Assembly: GCA_030686995.1 (NCBI GenBank)
Contig: CM060704.1
Coordinates: 118,956,042 to 119,020,041 of the forward strand
Source: Artemisia argyi
Taxonomy: Eukaryota; Streptophyta; Magnoliopsida; Asterales; Asteraceae
DNA: 64,000 bases
Direction of reading: 5' to 3'
Shown here: one piece after another, positions 12,509-24,133 of the stretch
How the letters are laid out: every line of letters begins with the position of its first letter
Position numbering within the stretch: position 1 is the stretch's first letter
Notes under the pieces: generated by a model
Databases searched by the model: none
Told to the model about the DNA's origin: nothing
Seen by the model: only the letters and a program-made list of their open reading frames with translations
Translations under genes and position numbers: made by a program

Positions 12509-12730
12509 AAATTCTCGCCTTTCAAACATGGGAATCTTTGTTATCACCTATTGTTCGGACTATCTCTTGAAGATTTTGAAGTTAAACGCATTGAAGACGT
12601 AAGGTACACATTTCCTTTTATTTCCTTGTCAAAAATTGCATGCTTAGTTTAGTATATAGTTTTTATATGATTTTGATTGGTTCATTATTCCCTCTATTTT
12701 TTTTATACTTATCTACTTATACTATATTTA

Positions 12731-12731
12731 A

Positions 12732-12815
<84 letters not shown>
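12731..12815. repeat. (TA)n microsatellite
   Basis: About 42 uninterrupted TA units inside the retroelement. Confidence 0.98.
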
Positions 12816-12820
<5 letters not shown>

Positions 12821-13059
12821 TCTACACTTAGATATATCTAGGATCTTATAACCTAGAAAATTCATTTGTTGATTTTCTAGAACTAGAAATTGTTCGTTTA
12901 CGAACCTTTTCTTTTCCCCATTTGCCTTATTGAACTTTAATGTTCAACAACACTCATGCTGATGAAGAGAGATGAATCGAAAAATCTATGGATGAAACAA
13001 ACTCCCGGCTTCTGTTGCATACGTCTCCTTCCTTTATTCTCGTCTTATAAGCCCATACT

Positions 13060-13168
<109 letters not shown>

Positions 13169-13392
13169 CTTATGAACCTTCCACAACGTTCTCGTGTATT
13201 TGACAACTTGATAAATTTCATCCGAAATGATCAAGAAAATTTAATTGGCAAATTGCCAAGTAAAAGTGTCAAGTAATTCCTTTCGTGCGAATACCCTCCA
13301 ACGTATTTTTGATTAAATATAAATCTAATACATACATATAAATATTTTCTTGTTCTTTCCAGAAACCAAAAACACAAAAATCAAATTTTGGA

Positions 13393-13474
13393 GGGCGGCC
13401 CCCTTAATGTTTAAGGGGACCGGCAGCCAAATGAAGGGCGGCCCCCTTAATGTTTAAGGGGACCGGCCATCTGA
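13393..13474. promoter_or_regulatory. GC-rich palindromic module, internal copy A (upstream of ORF2)
   Basis: Two successive blocks of GGGCGGCCCCCTTAATG plus TTTAAGGGGACCGGC, ending CCATCTGA. Each block is a self-complementary stem. It lies about 1.1 kb upstream of the ORF2 ATG. A strong 5' splice site (ATT|GTAAGT, about 13657) and an acceptor at about 14546 suggest a leader intron of roughly 0.9 kb. By analogy with the LTR copy it may mark an internal promoter; that is inference. Confidence 0.6.
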
Positions 13475-14552
13475 TAGCTCAAACCCGTTTTTCCCTTTGT
13501 TCCATTTGCCAAACACTCCACTTTTTCATACTTCCCTTCCCTTGCTTCTGCTGTGACGAAAACCAAAACCCAAAAACACCTCAAATCACTTCCAAATCAC
13601 ATAATTCGGGTTAATTCGCAAAGGGCAAATTCATCTAACACAATCACCATTACGTATTGTAAGTTTTTCATAACACATTTTATCTAATTTCATCTTATTT
13701 GATCATACTCATGATTATGCATGTTTTATAAAATTCGTCAAATTTCACAATTTCTTTCGAATTAAGCCTTAAAACTCCATAACCAAATGCTTCCCCTAGG
13801 ATTAGGATGATTGATCAACACTAGAAACTAGTTATTGTAAACTATCATGTCGAAAATTTTTGAAAAATTTCATACACTCCTTTTCAAAATTTTTAGTAAA
13901 CTCATTGTTGAATAATGATTTGAAAACGTGTTAAAACTAATCACATTATACTTTTGTAACTTGTAAAACTTGAAATTACATTTTTCGACTAAGAAAAATT
14001 ATATTGGTTCACAATATAGGGGTGTTTGGATTATGTCCAAATAATATCGAAACCTAGTCATTATAATTTTTACAAAACCTTGTTATAATTATAAACCTAA
14101 AAAAATTGCTAATCGGACTTGTCAAGATATATAATTCATATATATATTGACATACTAGAGGTATAAGTCAATAGTTAAGGAAGCGTTTGGTTTATTACTA
14201 AAAATGACATTTTTAAGTAAAAATACAAACCATCTTTTTCAAAAACTAATCACATGCATAAGAAACTCGCAAGAAATAGCTAGTTTTACAATCTAATGTT
14301 AATCTAGTAAATTTCATGATATATTAAGATGTTTAAAGGGGCGTTTGGATTTGTCCATAACTACTTATTAAACATCGTAAAGTATATCTAGAACGAGTTA
14401 AAAACAATATTAAGGAACATGGTAATCTACTTCTTAGGATTAGTAACGAAGTATGTTTACTTTCCAACATAAGCCTTAACAATATACATATACTTTTATC
14501 TTTCTTTATATTTATTTTGGTCTTTTTGTATTGTTGATGTGTTTAGGTGAAA

Positions 14553-15440
14553 ATGCCAAAAGCAACTACCGAAGATCTTTCTCACACTAAAAACTACATT
14601 CCTAAAGTTTCCCAACTCCCTACCACATCTCCTTCCATTGGACTTATCTATCGTCAAATTGAAAATAGAAATGTTCATGAGGGACGTGTAGTAGATCTTG
14701 CTTTTGCTCAATCCGACTACATAAATCGCGTATTTACAAGCATCAACTTCAATTGTCTTTATGAAATAAACGAACCTATCATTCCTCGTTTCATAATGGA
14801 TTTCTATAGCCAAGTCACCGTCCAAGCCAATGATCTTGGTTTCATCACCATCTCTTTCATGATTCAAAATGAATTTATCACCCTAACTCTCGAACAATTT
14901 GGTCATATCCTCCAAATTCCTTTTAGAGGTCAAACCGTTTTCACAAACGAGTGGGACCTCGAATCTCTTAATCGCTATCGACCAACCTTCGGTCCCTATT
15001 TCGATGAAATTCCTCATCCCGACGAAATTCGTCAAATCCTTGGTGTGGAACGTGCCACCACAAGCCGAAAAATAAAATCCAAAAACGTTCAAATCTTTCC
15101 ATACCAACTTCTCCTCAAGGAATTAAGCCCCCACATGAAGCGTTGGGAAGAACTCATTCGTGAGAATGCGTTTGGTACCGGAGGTCACCGGGACCATCTC
15201 CCGGCGTACCTTGCTCACATGTTGCATTGTATAGCTGTCGAAAAGCCGTACAATTTGGCCTACTTCTTCATCAAACGGATTGAGTGTGCTAGAAAAACTC
15301 CCAAAGCCAACCTTCCATATGGAATGTTCCTCAATCGTCTCTATCGTCATGTTATCGAGTACTACCCCGATCTTGACAATAGTATATATGAGTCCATCTA
15401 CCCCACTCTACGTCCTCTCGCTCTAAAACAAGCTCGATGA
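14553..15440 (+). CDS. Retroelement accessory ORF2, helical protein of unknown function
   Basis: The frame starts at ATG 14553 (MPKATTEDLS), right after a probable leader-intron acceptor TTTAG at 14542-14546, and gives 295 residues. Features include FITLTLEQFGHILQIPFRG, a block with RENAFGTGGHRDHLPAYLA, and LPYGMFLNRLYRHVIEYYP. It resembles retrotransposon-borne plant proteins whose shared pattern is an LTLEEF-type motif followed by NRDHVPA. I recall these from composite-family genomes, but their function is unknown. It has no catalytic or nucleic-acid-binding motif that I can name. The TGA at 15438-15440 is followed by a further 103 open codons in the same frame (to TGA at 15750), so the protein may originally have been about 400 residues. 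Confidence 0.7.
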   Translation: MPKATTEDLSHTKNYIPKVSQLPTTSPSIGLIYRQIENRNVHEGRVVDLAFAQSDYINRVFTSINFNCLYEINEPIIPRFIMDFYSQVTVQANDLGFITISFMIQNEFITLTLEQFGHILQIPFRGQTVFTNEWDLESLNRYRPTFGPYFDEIPHPDEIRQILGVERATTSRKIKSKNVQIFPYQLLLKELSPHMKRWEELIRENAFGTGGHRDHLPAYLAHMLHCIAVEKPYNLAYFFIKRIECARKTPKANLPYGMFLNRLYRHVIEYYPDLDNSIYESIYPTLRPLALKQAR

Positions 15441-15752
15441 ACTCGAAGTGACAAGGGTAAATCTCGTCGTCAAAGCTTTCATGGATCATCTTCAAGGCAA
15501 GACGATGACGATGAGGAGGAAAACATCCATGATTCTAGTACCCCTTCGTTTTCTGAGTTCGTTGACAATTTAGAGGATCTTGACTATCCCAACTATTCTA
15601 CCCCATCTCCTAGTGATCAAAACGAAGAAGTGCTTCATGAACGAACTACCGAAATACTTAGAAGACAAAAGAGCTTACATGAAGAAGTTAGAGGTGGTTT
15701 CAAGTCGATCGGGAAGACTTTGAAGGGTATCTTCGGGAAGAAAAAGAAATGA
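15441..15752 (+). pseudogene. In-frame tail of ORF2 after a TGA
   Basis: The ORF2 frame stays open from 15441 to TGA at 15750-15752. It reads an acidic, Ser/Asp-rich stretch (RQDDDDEENIHDSSTPSFSE), then HEEVRGGFKSIGKTLKGIF and a basic Gly-Lys-Lys-Lys-Lys end. Composition and frame continuity suggest it belongs to ORF2 and that the TGA (from CGA or similar) is a point nonsense change. Confidence 0.6.
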
Positions 15753-15952
15753 TATGCTTGGATTATGCTTGTTGAACAATATTTAATTTTTATGTCTTGT
15801 GTGCTATTTGTCCGAAGTATATTCGGAAGTACTTGCTATTTTCTTGGATAATTGTTTGGTGCACTCGATTAGGTTGTTAACTTGCTTATTTATGTTTTAT
15901 TTATGCTTATGAATGCATGGTTTAACTCTCAATTTATATACTTGCATGATTA

Positions 15953-16077
<125 letters not shown>

Positions 16078-16196
16078 TGTATGCTTTATAATAGACCAAA
16101 ACAAATGTGAAATGTCCAAATGGTGCTTGCTGCAAATACAAAATAGAACACAACATCTTTCCAGAAAATTTTTGAAAATTTTTGGTTTCTGGGTCG

Positions 16197-16282
16197 TCAG
16201 ATGGGCGGCTCCCTTAAATCATAAGGGCGGCCCCCTTAAAATTAAGGGGACCGGCCTCCATTTAAGGGGACCGGCCATCTGA
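16197..16282. promoter_or_regulatory. GC-rich palindromic module, internal copy B (upstream of ORF3)
   Basis: Bounded by TCAGATGG and its complement CCATCTGA. In between are GGGCGGCTCCCTTAA, GGGCGGCCCCCTTAA, TTAAGGGGACCGGCC and TTTAAGGGGACCGGCC. A TATA box (CTATATAATC, about 16423) follows about 140 bp later and ORF3 starts at 16488. Layout (module, TATA, ORF) parallels the LTR. Confidence 0.65.
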
Positions 16283-16487
16283 AACAGTTTTTACACTGTT
16301 TTCTTTTGCATCTTGTGATCCCTTTTGCTAGTCCCAGCTACCATTTCCCTTAAAAACTAAACTGATTTTGGAATATCACATTACAATTTCAAATTAATTC
16401 CACTTCTAAACATGTTTTCCCACTATATAATCCCCATGCATGTTTAATTCACATTCCATCATCCTCAAACATTCATCAAACTTCATC

Positions 16488-17087
16488 ATGTCATCACCAA
16501 GAACCACCTATTCAAACAATGCCAAGAAACAAAAACTTGTCATCATTCCACCCAAACAACTCTTCATTGATCTTACAAATGAAGACAACACCACTCCATC
16601 TCCACCACCTCAATGTTCATCTCCTAGTGCACCGAATGCACCCTCCAAAACACCTTCAACAAATGGAAACTCTACTTCCTCCATACCATCCACTTCATCC
16701 ATTAATGACTACATTAACACCCACTTATCTCCTCCACCAATAGTTCAACCATCAAAACCTACCAATGAAAACACAACCCTTGCATTAACTCTCTCACTAT
16801 CACCATTAACACCTCTTGATACACACTTCTCATCATCCCCTATCAATCCACCAACCTATAACCCCGTCCCATGGAGCTTACTTGAAGCTCATGGTGACAC
16901 TTGCCTTTGTTGCATCCACAACCGAACAATTGTGTTCGGATTAAGAGATGAAATGCAATACATGTTTTCTCACATTGAAAACTTGTTGCATCCACCACCA
17001 ACAACAAACTCAACTCCTCCACCACCATCAACAAACACTCCTTCTCCATCACCATCTCCATGTTCACCATCCATTCCTCCAAATTAA
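16488..17087 (+). CDS. Retroelement accessory ORF3, Pro/Ser/Thr-rich protein of unknown function
   Basis: 199 residues from ATG 16488 (MSSPRTTYSNNAKKQKLVI). I prefer this start to the upstream ATG at 16440 because the TATA box at about 16424 would put transcription start near 16455. The protein has a short basic N-terminus, long low-complexity stretches rich in Pro, Ser and Thr, and a conserved-looking core WSLLEAHGDTCLCCIHNRTI with three Cys, then FGLRDEMQYMFSHIENLLHP. I recognise no family. It sits 0.4 kb upstream of the polypurine tract, the region where some LTR elements keep an extra gene. Another frame (16519-16743) is a shadow. Confidence 0.55.
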   Translation: MSSPRTTYSNNAKKQKLVIIPPKQLFIDLTNEDNTTPSPPPQCSSPSAPNAPSKTPSTNGNSTSSIPSTSSINDYINTHLSPPPIVQPSKPTNENTTLALTLSLSPLTPLDTHFSSSPINPPTYNPVPWSLLEAHGDTCLCCIHNRTIVFGLRDEMQYMFSHIENLLHPPPTTNSTPPPPSTNTPSPSPSPCSPSIPPN

Positions 17088-17535
17088 ACATGCTTGGTGT
17101 CTCACACATAAAATTATGTTAAACCATTTTGGATGGCAAGCTCTAAAGTGGACTTTCACATTTGAGCTTTGGTTTATTATTTCAATGATGATTGTAAGCC
17201 TTTAAAGGCTTTTGTTAGTTGCATTACCTATTTCACTTGTTGATGTAATGCTTGATTTTATTTCACTTGATTAATGATATGGTTATGTTTAGTTTACACT
17301 TTTGCATGCTATATACATATATATGTTGCTTGCCACTAAATATTTTTGCAAGATATCCATATCTCAATTCCTTTTGGCCTCAAAACGAGGGGGAGTATAC
17401 TTCAAGGGGGAGCTTCCATTAACATGGGATAACCTTTTTGATGCTAACAAAAAGGGGGAGAAGTGATATAAACTCACAATAATACTTGAATATATACTAA
17501 TTTTCGATTAATGAGTTCAAATTTTGTAATCATCA

Positions 17536-17548
17536 AAAAGGGGGAGAT
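17536..17548 (+). other. Polypurine tract
   Basis: AAAAGGGGGAGAT immediately before the 3' LTR TG. Similar GGGGGAG runs (AACGAGGGGGAG near 17385, AAGGGGGAGC near 17404, AAAGGGGGAG near 17452) lie just upstream, an array of tract-like sequences. Confidence 0.8.
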
Positions 17549-18889
17549 TGTTGACATAAATAATGTATGAAAACGTTATTTATATTTTTCGATATCTCTA
17601 TATTTTGACGATCACAAAATGTAAACTCGTCAATCGTAAGATTACTACGTAAACAAGTATTAAGCTAGTTCATATCACTATATCCAACTTAATCACTTAA
17701 GGTATGGATAAACAAGTGCTTAATACATCTTATGATCAAAGAGATATTTAATTAACTAATACAAAGTTTATTTAAATATATAAACATATTATATATTTTT
17801 TGAAAAACACTTTTGGTAATAAAGAAAAATGTTTTAATCATACTAAATATATGATTTCAAATATTTAACCAAAATCAGTTAGTTTTTCACCAAATAAACT
17901 TTCCCCACTAAAAGACAAGTTTTTTGGCCGTTACAGTTGGGCGGCCCCCTTAATTTTAAGGGGGCCGGCCACGATTTAAGGGGACCGGCCAGGCTCCCCT
18001 GTCAGAAAATGTCAGAATTCTTCTCCTATAAATACCACCTTAATTATGGAATTTTAACCCACCTTTTGCACGAAATTTTCAGATCTATAACTCTCTAAAA
18101 CATCCTCAAAACCCTTTGATCATTTGTATATTAATCCTTGTTTCAAGTGATTCAATCCCTCATCATCCATTCTCATCCAAAGTGCAAAAGAAGAACACTC
18201 TTTCTACAACCAAGTTCAAGAAGTGTTGAAGAGTAGTTGTGCATAGTGTATATATACATTCATTTGTGAATATTGTGTTGTGCTTGTTATATATTGTTTA
18301 GAAGATATAGAAGTTGTGTAGGAGGTAGAAGTTGATTAGTAGTGAAGTAGGTTAGTTGTGAAGATTGGTGTGAAGTAGAAGATTGGTGTGTAGAAGATTG
18401 GTATGAAGAAGAAGATTGGTGTGTAGAAAATTGGGGTGTAGAATATTGGTGTGTAGAAGATATGTGTGAAGAAGATTGGTGTGTAGTATATTGGTGTGAA
18501 GAAGTTGTGTAGAAGTAGTGATCAAGTTGTGAAGTTGTTGTGGTGTGTATATTGGTGTGTAAGGTTTTCTCCGCCAAAAGGGAGTTTGTTGACATAGTGA
18601 AGAAAACCCTCGAGTAGGTGACTCGGGGAGTGGAGTAGGAACAAGGAAGGTGTCCTTGTAGCCGAACCACTATAAATCCTTGTGTTGTGGTTTGATCTTT
18701 CCAACTCTTCTCATTACTTATTTATTTACCTTTACTATATTAGCTTTGTTAGTTAAGTTATCATACAATTGTTCATATAGTTCAAGTATTGAGTTCACAT
18801 AAACTAGAATCGAAGTTTTTAAAACAAACTTGTGTTTATAAATTTAAAAGGACGTAAAACTATTCAACCCCCCCTTCTAGTTTTCCACA
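17549..18889 (+). repeat. 3' LTR (1341 bp)
   Basis: Same ends as the 5' LTR. It lacks one stem of the palindromic module (17939-17990 versus 9641-9714) and has an extra GTATATTGGTGTGT near 18546. Elsewhere it differs from the 5' LTR by scattered substitutions. Confidence 0.93.
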
Positions 18890-18894
18890 ATTAC

Positions 18895-19690
18895 CCACCG
18901 ATTTGATAAATTCGTGGGAAATTTGTGGGTAATTACTCATGGGTTTCCCACAAAAGATATTGTTTTTGCGTTTCTATATACATACACATTCCCACATTAC
19001 TATATATGTGTGTTTTTATGTGGTTATAGTTTCATATTGTACGTGTTTGCTTATTAACGTAGCTATTTGTGCGTATCACAAGCATACGTTTTTATTTGTA
19101 CAACTTATTTGTGAAAACATGTAATGAACAAAAATTGTTTTTTTATGTTTCTTTATAATTACAAATTTCCATATTACAATCTTGTCTTAATATGGTTTAA
19201 TAGTTTCAATTATATGTGTCTTCGTATTTATTTAGCTATTTGTTTATGTGTCACAAATGTATATGTATATATGTGGAACATGTTTGTTTAGACATGTGCT
19301 TTATGAACCGTCGTGCATCTATTAATGAATGTACATGCGTAGTTTAAGTTGATTTTTGCCTTCATTGCACTTTTTTATGTCTATATATAAGAAGGTACAT
19401 TTGTGAATGTGTAAGTATGTCAAAAACATGATAGATGATTATGTTCATGGGAAATCTGTTGGTACTTTCCCACAAATTACCTACCGGTTTGATAAATTCG
19501 TGGGAAATTTGTGGGGTAATTACTCACAGATTTCCCACAAAAGATATCGTTTTTGCATTTCTATATACTTACACATTCTCACATTACTATCTATGTGTTT
19601 TTATATGTTTATAGTTTCATATTGTACGTGTTTGCTTATTAATGTAGCTATTTATGCGTATCACAAGTATATGTGTTTATTTGTATAACT
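18895..19690. repeat. CACTA subterminal repeat array, right of the LTR insertion
   Basis: Continues the array broken at 9250. CCCACCGATTTGATAAATTC at about 18895 and CCTACCGGTTTGATAAATTC at about 19479 start two units that share TTTCATATTGTACGTGTTTG and TAGCTATTT. Spacing, after subtracting the LTR element, is roughly 460-580 bp. It holds no coding sequence. Confidence 0.75.
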
Positions 19691-19694
19691 TATT

Positions 19695-20552
19695 TGTGGA
19701 TAAACATGTTTGGGTCGAGGATAAACATGTTTGGGTCAAAAACAGGTTAACCAATCTAACCTGTTAAATAAACGAGTCGTTTTTGGGTTGAGTAAGTATT
19801 AAATAGGTTAACCCGTGAACCCGTTTAAGTGTATAAGACTCTAAAAATAAAATATGTAACCTGGTTTTTATGTTAAATGTGGATTAAATGTATTTTTTAT
19901 GTACAACTTAATATGAGTGAATTACGATTATACCTTAAATATTATTGAAATTGACGCTTATAACTCAGAAAATTGTCGTACAATTATTTGTATGTTATTT
20001 TTATCATATTTTAGATCCTCGTATAATTTTTGCATTTAAACTAATTAAATAAAACAAACCATGTGGTGACATATTTGTTTTGAAAGCCAATATTTTCTCC
20101 ATGTGGTGGCGTATTTGGATGTATAGGAACGCGACCTTATTCTCTTTGAAGAAGCCTCTTAAAGATTCTCAAACTTTTATTTGGGTGAAGAATATGTGTA
20201 GGAAGTTAAATGTTTCTTGAGTTGTGTGGCTAAATGACCCGTTAACTGTGATTTATATGTAATTTCTTTCTAGTCTAGCTTCTTGCTAGCTCTTTTAATA
20301 AAATTTCGCCGTTCAAAAAAATAAAAAAAAATAAACAAACCACCAACATTATTTACTGCTTGACCTATTTACTTAAACAGGTTAAACGGGTTACAAACGA
20401 GTTACACGTGTTGTGCAGGTCTGGGTTAGCGTTGAATTTCTTGACACGATTAATAAATGGGTCGTGTTTGGGTAAAAAGTTATACTAACCCGCCAACACA
20501 ATAACCCGAATAAGACAATACGAACACAACTCGTTTTAATACCCTAGTATTA
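19695..20552. mobile_element. Dispersed repeat rich in ACCCG/CGGGT words, interrupted by a LINE fragment
   Basis: Left part repeats CGGGTTAACC-like words (for example TTAACCCGTGAACCCGTTTA). The right part returns to TTAAACGGGTTACAAACGAG and ends GACAATACGAACACAACTCG. It has the composition of the hAT-like repeat at 61186-61760. Clear termini and a target duplication were not found. Confidence 0.4.
20052..20342 (+). mobile_element. 5'-truncated LINE fragment with target duplication
   Basis: A ten-base duplication AAACAAACCA (20052-20061 and 20333-20342) flanks 271 bp that end in an A-rich tail (AAAAAAATAAAAAAAAAT). One frame reads MWWRIWMYRNATLFSLKKPL, the WRIWxxRN pattern near the C-terminus of plant L1-type LINE polyproteins. 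It is too short to be active. Confidence 0.65.
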
Positions 20553-20846
20553 CCCGATTGTGAACAATCCTAATTCTAGAACCGGCCCACTCAAGAACCG
20601 GCTCACTAAAAACCTTGATAAACCTAGCTATATAAACCACTCACTCTGATAACCCTAACTAATCTTATATGCACGCCACCCTCTACTTTTTTTCGCGCAA
20701 CTTTCACTACTATTTTGTATGTTACAAACCACAGCCACAATTTTCTTATCTCTTTAATACAAATCACTCATTTTCTTTGTTCTTGATAGCAAGACACTCG
20801 AATAGAAATGCTAGCTTCTCATATTTTTTTTTGTCTCGTTTAATAT

Positions 20847-22564
20847 TTTCAAGAAGGGCAAATGGCACAAAAAGGCACTCAACTTAGGGTCTGTCTTCAA
20901 TTAAGGTATCCAACTTTTTTTCTTGCACATTAAGGCGCCCAACTTTTTTTTTGGCGGATTTAGGTTTTTTTTTAACTTTCGTTAACCAACTTTGTTAGTA
21001 ACTTACATGTTTGGTCCTTGAGTTTCTATAGACATTTCATGCACCATCCTACAAAATAAAACAAAAGACTAAAATACAAATCACTAAAACTCTAGCCATA
21101 TGCCAAACTGAGTACCACCATCTCAAAAATGGTGACCCACGAATTACAAAACACCAGATGCTAAGAAACCAGGTAGAAGTAAAATTTGCATCCCATGTAT
21201 AAATACAAAGACTGCAAACAGACAAAAAATCAACAATGAACTGCACCCTGTACAACATGATAGTCCATACTTCCGTCACCACCACCACTAACCGCCACCG
21301 CCATCACCACCTGCCACCTCTACCACCACTGCTGCCACCAACACCACCCTTCCCCACCACTACCACCAGCTACCACCACAACTAGCAGCTACCCCTTTGA
21401 AAAATTATACAGTACACACACCACACACTTTACACTTAAACTGATAAAACCTTATACAAAAGCTGGCAGGCCCAACCCAGTCCAAAGACGTTTATCAAAC
21501 TGGCGGGAAACCCTTCTATCCGCGCCTTTTTTTTGCGCCAAAAACCAAGCATTACACAAATAGATCCCTCCACACACTAAACACACACACTTACATTCAC
21601 ATTCCCCAACCACTATCCTTGTTTTTCATTGGAACCCTTCTATCCGCGCCTCTTTTCTAGTGAGTAGTTAGTTTTCTAGTGAAATTCAGTGACGGTTTCG
21701 ATGGGGAAAATGATGTATGTAATGTGTTTGATGGAATGTCAGTGAACAAGATTATTAGAAATAAGGGTACCGTTCAAGAGTTGGTTGTATTGGATGACAA
21801 AAACATGGGTTTTGTGAGTCTTGATAGTTCTAAAGATGGTGATACAGGGTAAGAGAAAATGGCAGTAGCTTTGTTGATTTAGTGGTAAAAGAAAATGGCA
21901 GTAGCTTTGTTGATTTGGTGGTAACAACAAAAGTTGTTGAAAAGACTCGTCTCTGCTAAATGATTCAAGAAAATAATGGAGGCCGCATCTTTGGAAACCA
22001 AGCTAAAATGGATAATAATTTGGTCAAGGAGAACATAGATAGAAGGGATTTAAGTAAATTGATTTTTTGTGAGGAGGGAATGAATGTAATTTCCAACACA
22101 CCATGATTTTGCCTCCATGGTACATCTTAATTCACTGAAAATGAATGAAGTATGTTGGTAGGGTTGTTGCTGGTGGTAGCTACTGTTGGTGGCGGTGGAG
22201 GTGGGTGGTGCGAAAGGGTGGTGTTAGTGGCGGTGGTGGTAGTTGGTGGTGGTGGGGAAGGGTGGTGTTGATGGCGGCAGTGGTGGTAGCTTTTGGTGGT
22301 GGTGGTGGACAATGGTGGTAGAGGTGGCAGGTGGTGGTGGTGGCGGTTGGTGGTGGTGGTGGATGATGCATGAAATGTCTATACAATCTCAAGGACAAAA
22401 CATGTAATTTACTAACGACGTTGGTTAACAGAAGTTAGAAAAAAACCTAAATCCGCCAAAAAAAAAAGTTGGGCACCTTAATGTGCAAGAAAAAAAGTTG
22501 GATACCTTGATTAAAAATAGACCCTAAGTTGAGTGCCTTTTTGTGCCATTTGCCCTTTCAAGAA
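20847..22564. mobile_element. Mutator-like element, non-autonomous, 1.7 kb, with target duplications
   Basis: Element 20856-22555. A perfect 9-bp target duplication TTTCAAGAA lies at 20847-20855 and 22556-22564. The long terminal inverted repeats (about 170 bp) start GGGCAAATGGCACAAAAAGG. The interior has inverted CCACCA-rich and GGTGGT-rich blocks (about 21270-21380 and 22155-22370) and a coding-like segment at about 21680-22105. No transposase. The 9-bp duplication and long repeats are diagnostic of Mutator superfamily. Confidence 0.88.
21679..22105 (+). pseudogene. Coding-like segment inside the MULE, possibly captured host sequence
   Basis: One frame reads KFSDGFDGENDVCNVFDGMS and on to VVLDDKNMGFVSLDSSKDGD before TAA. 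The adjacent frame then continues RENGSSFVDLVVKENGSSFV, which contains a tandem duplication of about 33 bp, and, past a stop, NNGGRIFGNQAKMDNNLVKE. The acidic, codon-like composition contrasts with the rest of the element. I do not recognise the parent gene. Confidence 0.35.
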
Positions 22565-23204
22565 TTATTAATAGCACATCCAATAACATCTAAATACAAC
22601 TTGTCTCTAGCTAGCAAGTGTTGTTTGAAGGCTTCCATGGTCCATTTTTGTTAGATCTCGGAGTCGTATATGCGGATCTATGTTTTTTTGGGTTTTTGTT
22701 AGATTTAATAATATGTTTTTTGATTTTGTTATATTTAACTACTATTAGTTTTTAGATCTAATTTTTATTTTGGTTATGTGCACTAATTTGATTATGCATT
22801 TTGTTGAAAACATATAGGTTAGGAAACTGCTATCGTGGCTATTGGCAAAGATGGATGCATTATAGAGATCATAGAAGAGATTATGCACCTTGTAATGTTA
22901 AAAAAAATAAATACATAAAGCTTATTTTTTTAGTCAAGTAGCTAGGGTCGAACTAAGTATATGTTAGTTTACCGTATCCTGTTACATCAGATTGATTGTT
23001 GTTGGGTCTTTGTAAGTTTATATGTGCTTTAATGGGATCTTTCATTTTGTATATTATGACTTCATGTGCTACTTACAACTCTTATTTTGGATTTCAATTA
23101 ATACATATTAACATAATATTGCATTTAGTTATTAGATTCTAATTTTATAATTATATAAATATTAAAAATTTATTGTATTCTATAAAAAATTTATCCGGTT
23201 TCAC
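22565..23204. other. CACTA interior, no gene
   Basis: AT-rich, with a small leader-intron-like stretch. A TATA-like GCTATATAAACC at about 20627, left of the MULE, may be the promoter of a lost CACTA transcript that this stretch once belonged to. I see no open coding region. Confidence 0.35.
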
Positions 23205-23560
23205 ACAAAATTTCCACGAGAAATCAGTGGGAAGGTTCGTGGGGGGATAAATTGGTGGGAAATATTTGACGGAAACTATAGTGGGAAATCTGTGTGCAAT
23301 AACCTACAGATTACACACAACCATATTTGTGGGGAAAATAGTCAACGCAGTGGGAAATTTGTGGGTAATATACCTGCAGATTACACACAACGATATTTGT
23401 GGGAAAAATAGTCAACGCGGTAGGAAAATCAGTGGGAAAATATTTACCCACGAGGTTTTTACACACGGAACAATTCCGTGTGAAATCCGTGGGAAAAGGC
23501 CCTTTCACACAGAATTTCCCACAGATTTTGCCGTGAGAAAAACCTGTTTGTGTAGTAGTG
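23205..23560. repeat. CACTA right subterminal repeats
   Basis: Repeated GTGGGAAATYTGTGGGTAAT and GATTACACACAACNATATTTG units; ends with the terminal repeat TGTGTAGTAGTG. Open frames of 114 and 169 codons here are by-products of the repeats. Confidence 0.8.
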
Positions 23561-24133
23561 CGGGCGTTCGAGAAAAGAATACACCATCCATGCAGAAGAA
23601 GATTGGTTAACCAAAGCCAAAAATACTCGATGGTCAAACCATCAAGAGAAGCAGTTTTAGTCTCAGCAAAAGAGACGCTTTTATATCTCAAGAGATAAAC
23701 AACAGAGAGGCGCAATACAAGTGCCAGGGCAACACCGGAACCAAATAAAAAGGGCATCGGTTTATTAATAACCCCCCAGGTTCCAAATTCGCAATAACCA
23801 CCCTTCAACTTTTTTTTCATATAGTATATATTATATATTGTATAGTTTTATTTTAGATAAGTTACTTAGTTAGTATCGTGTGAAGTTTTAGAAAATATAA
23901 TAACATAGTGATTACACTGCTTATTATATTGTTAGGAATAATTTTAAGGAGTAATTACCCTTAGGTTATTCATTTTAGAATATATAATCTCTGAGGATAG
24001 TTTCTGAATTAAAACTAATCCTATAAGGTTTTGATAGTCTTTAAGACACAAAACAATAGAAGCGCGCTAGATATTTTTTAACACACCTTGTGTTAGAAAT
24101 TTAGGAGATTTTTTTTGTCAATATCTTTGAGAT
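23561..24133. other. Flank between CACTA and the Copia relic, no gene
   Basis: AT-rich and without codon signal. It may be the continuation of the LTR remnant broken at 8018, but I could not show it. Confidence 0.35.

Noticed and set aside
16519..17205. Additional frames overlapping ORF3 (74 and 85 codons, + strand; 88 codons, - strand)
   Set aside because: Shadows of the Pro/Ser/Thr-rich ORF3, with no independent start context.
22127..22398. Pro/Thr/His-rich frames on the minus strand
   Set aside because: They come from the GGTGGT-rich interior of the MULE and have no conserved domain.
23266..23820. Overlapping 114-codon (+) and 169-codon (-) frames
   Set aside because: They run through CACTA subterminal repeats and its flank; amino-acid periodicity follows the repeat.
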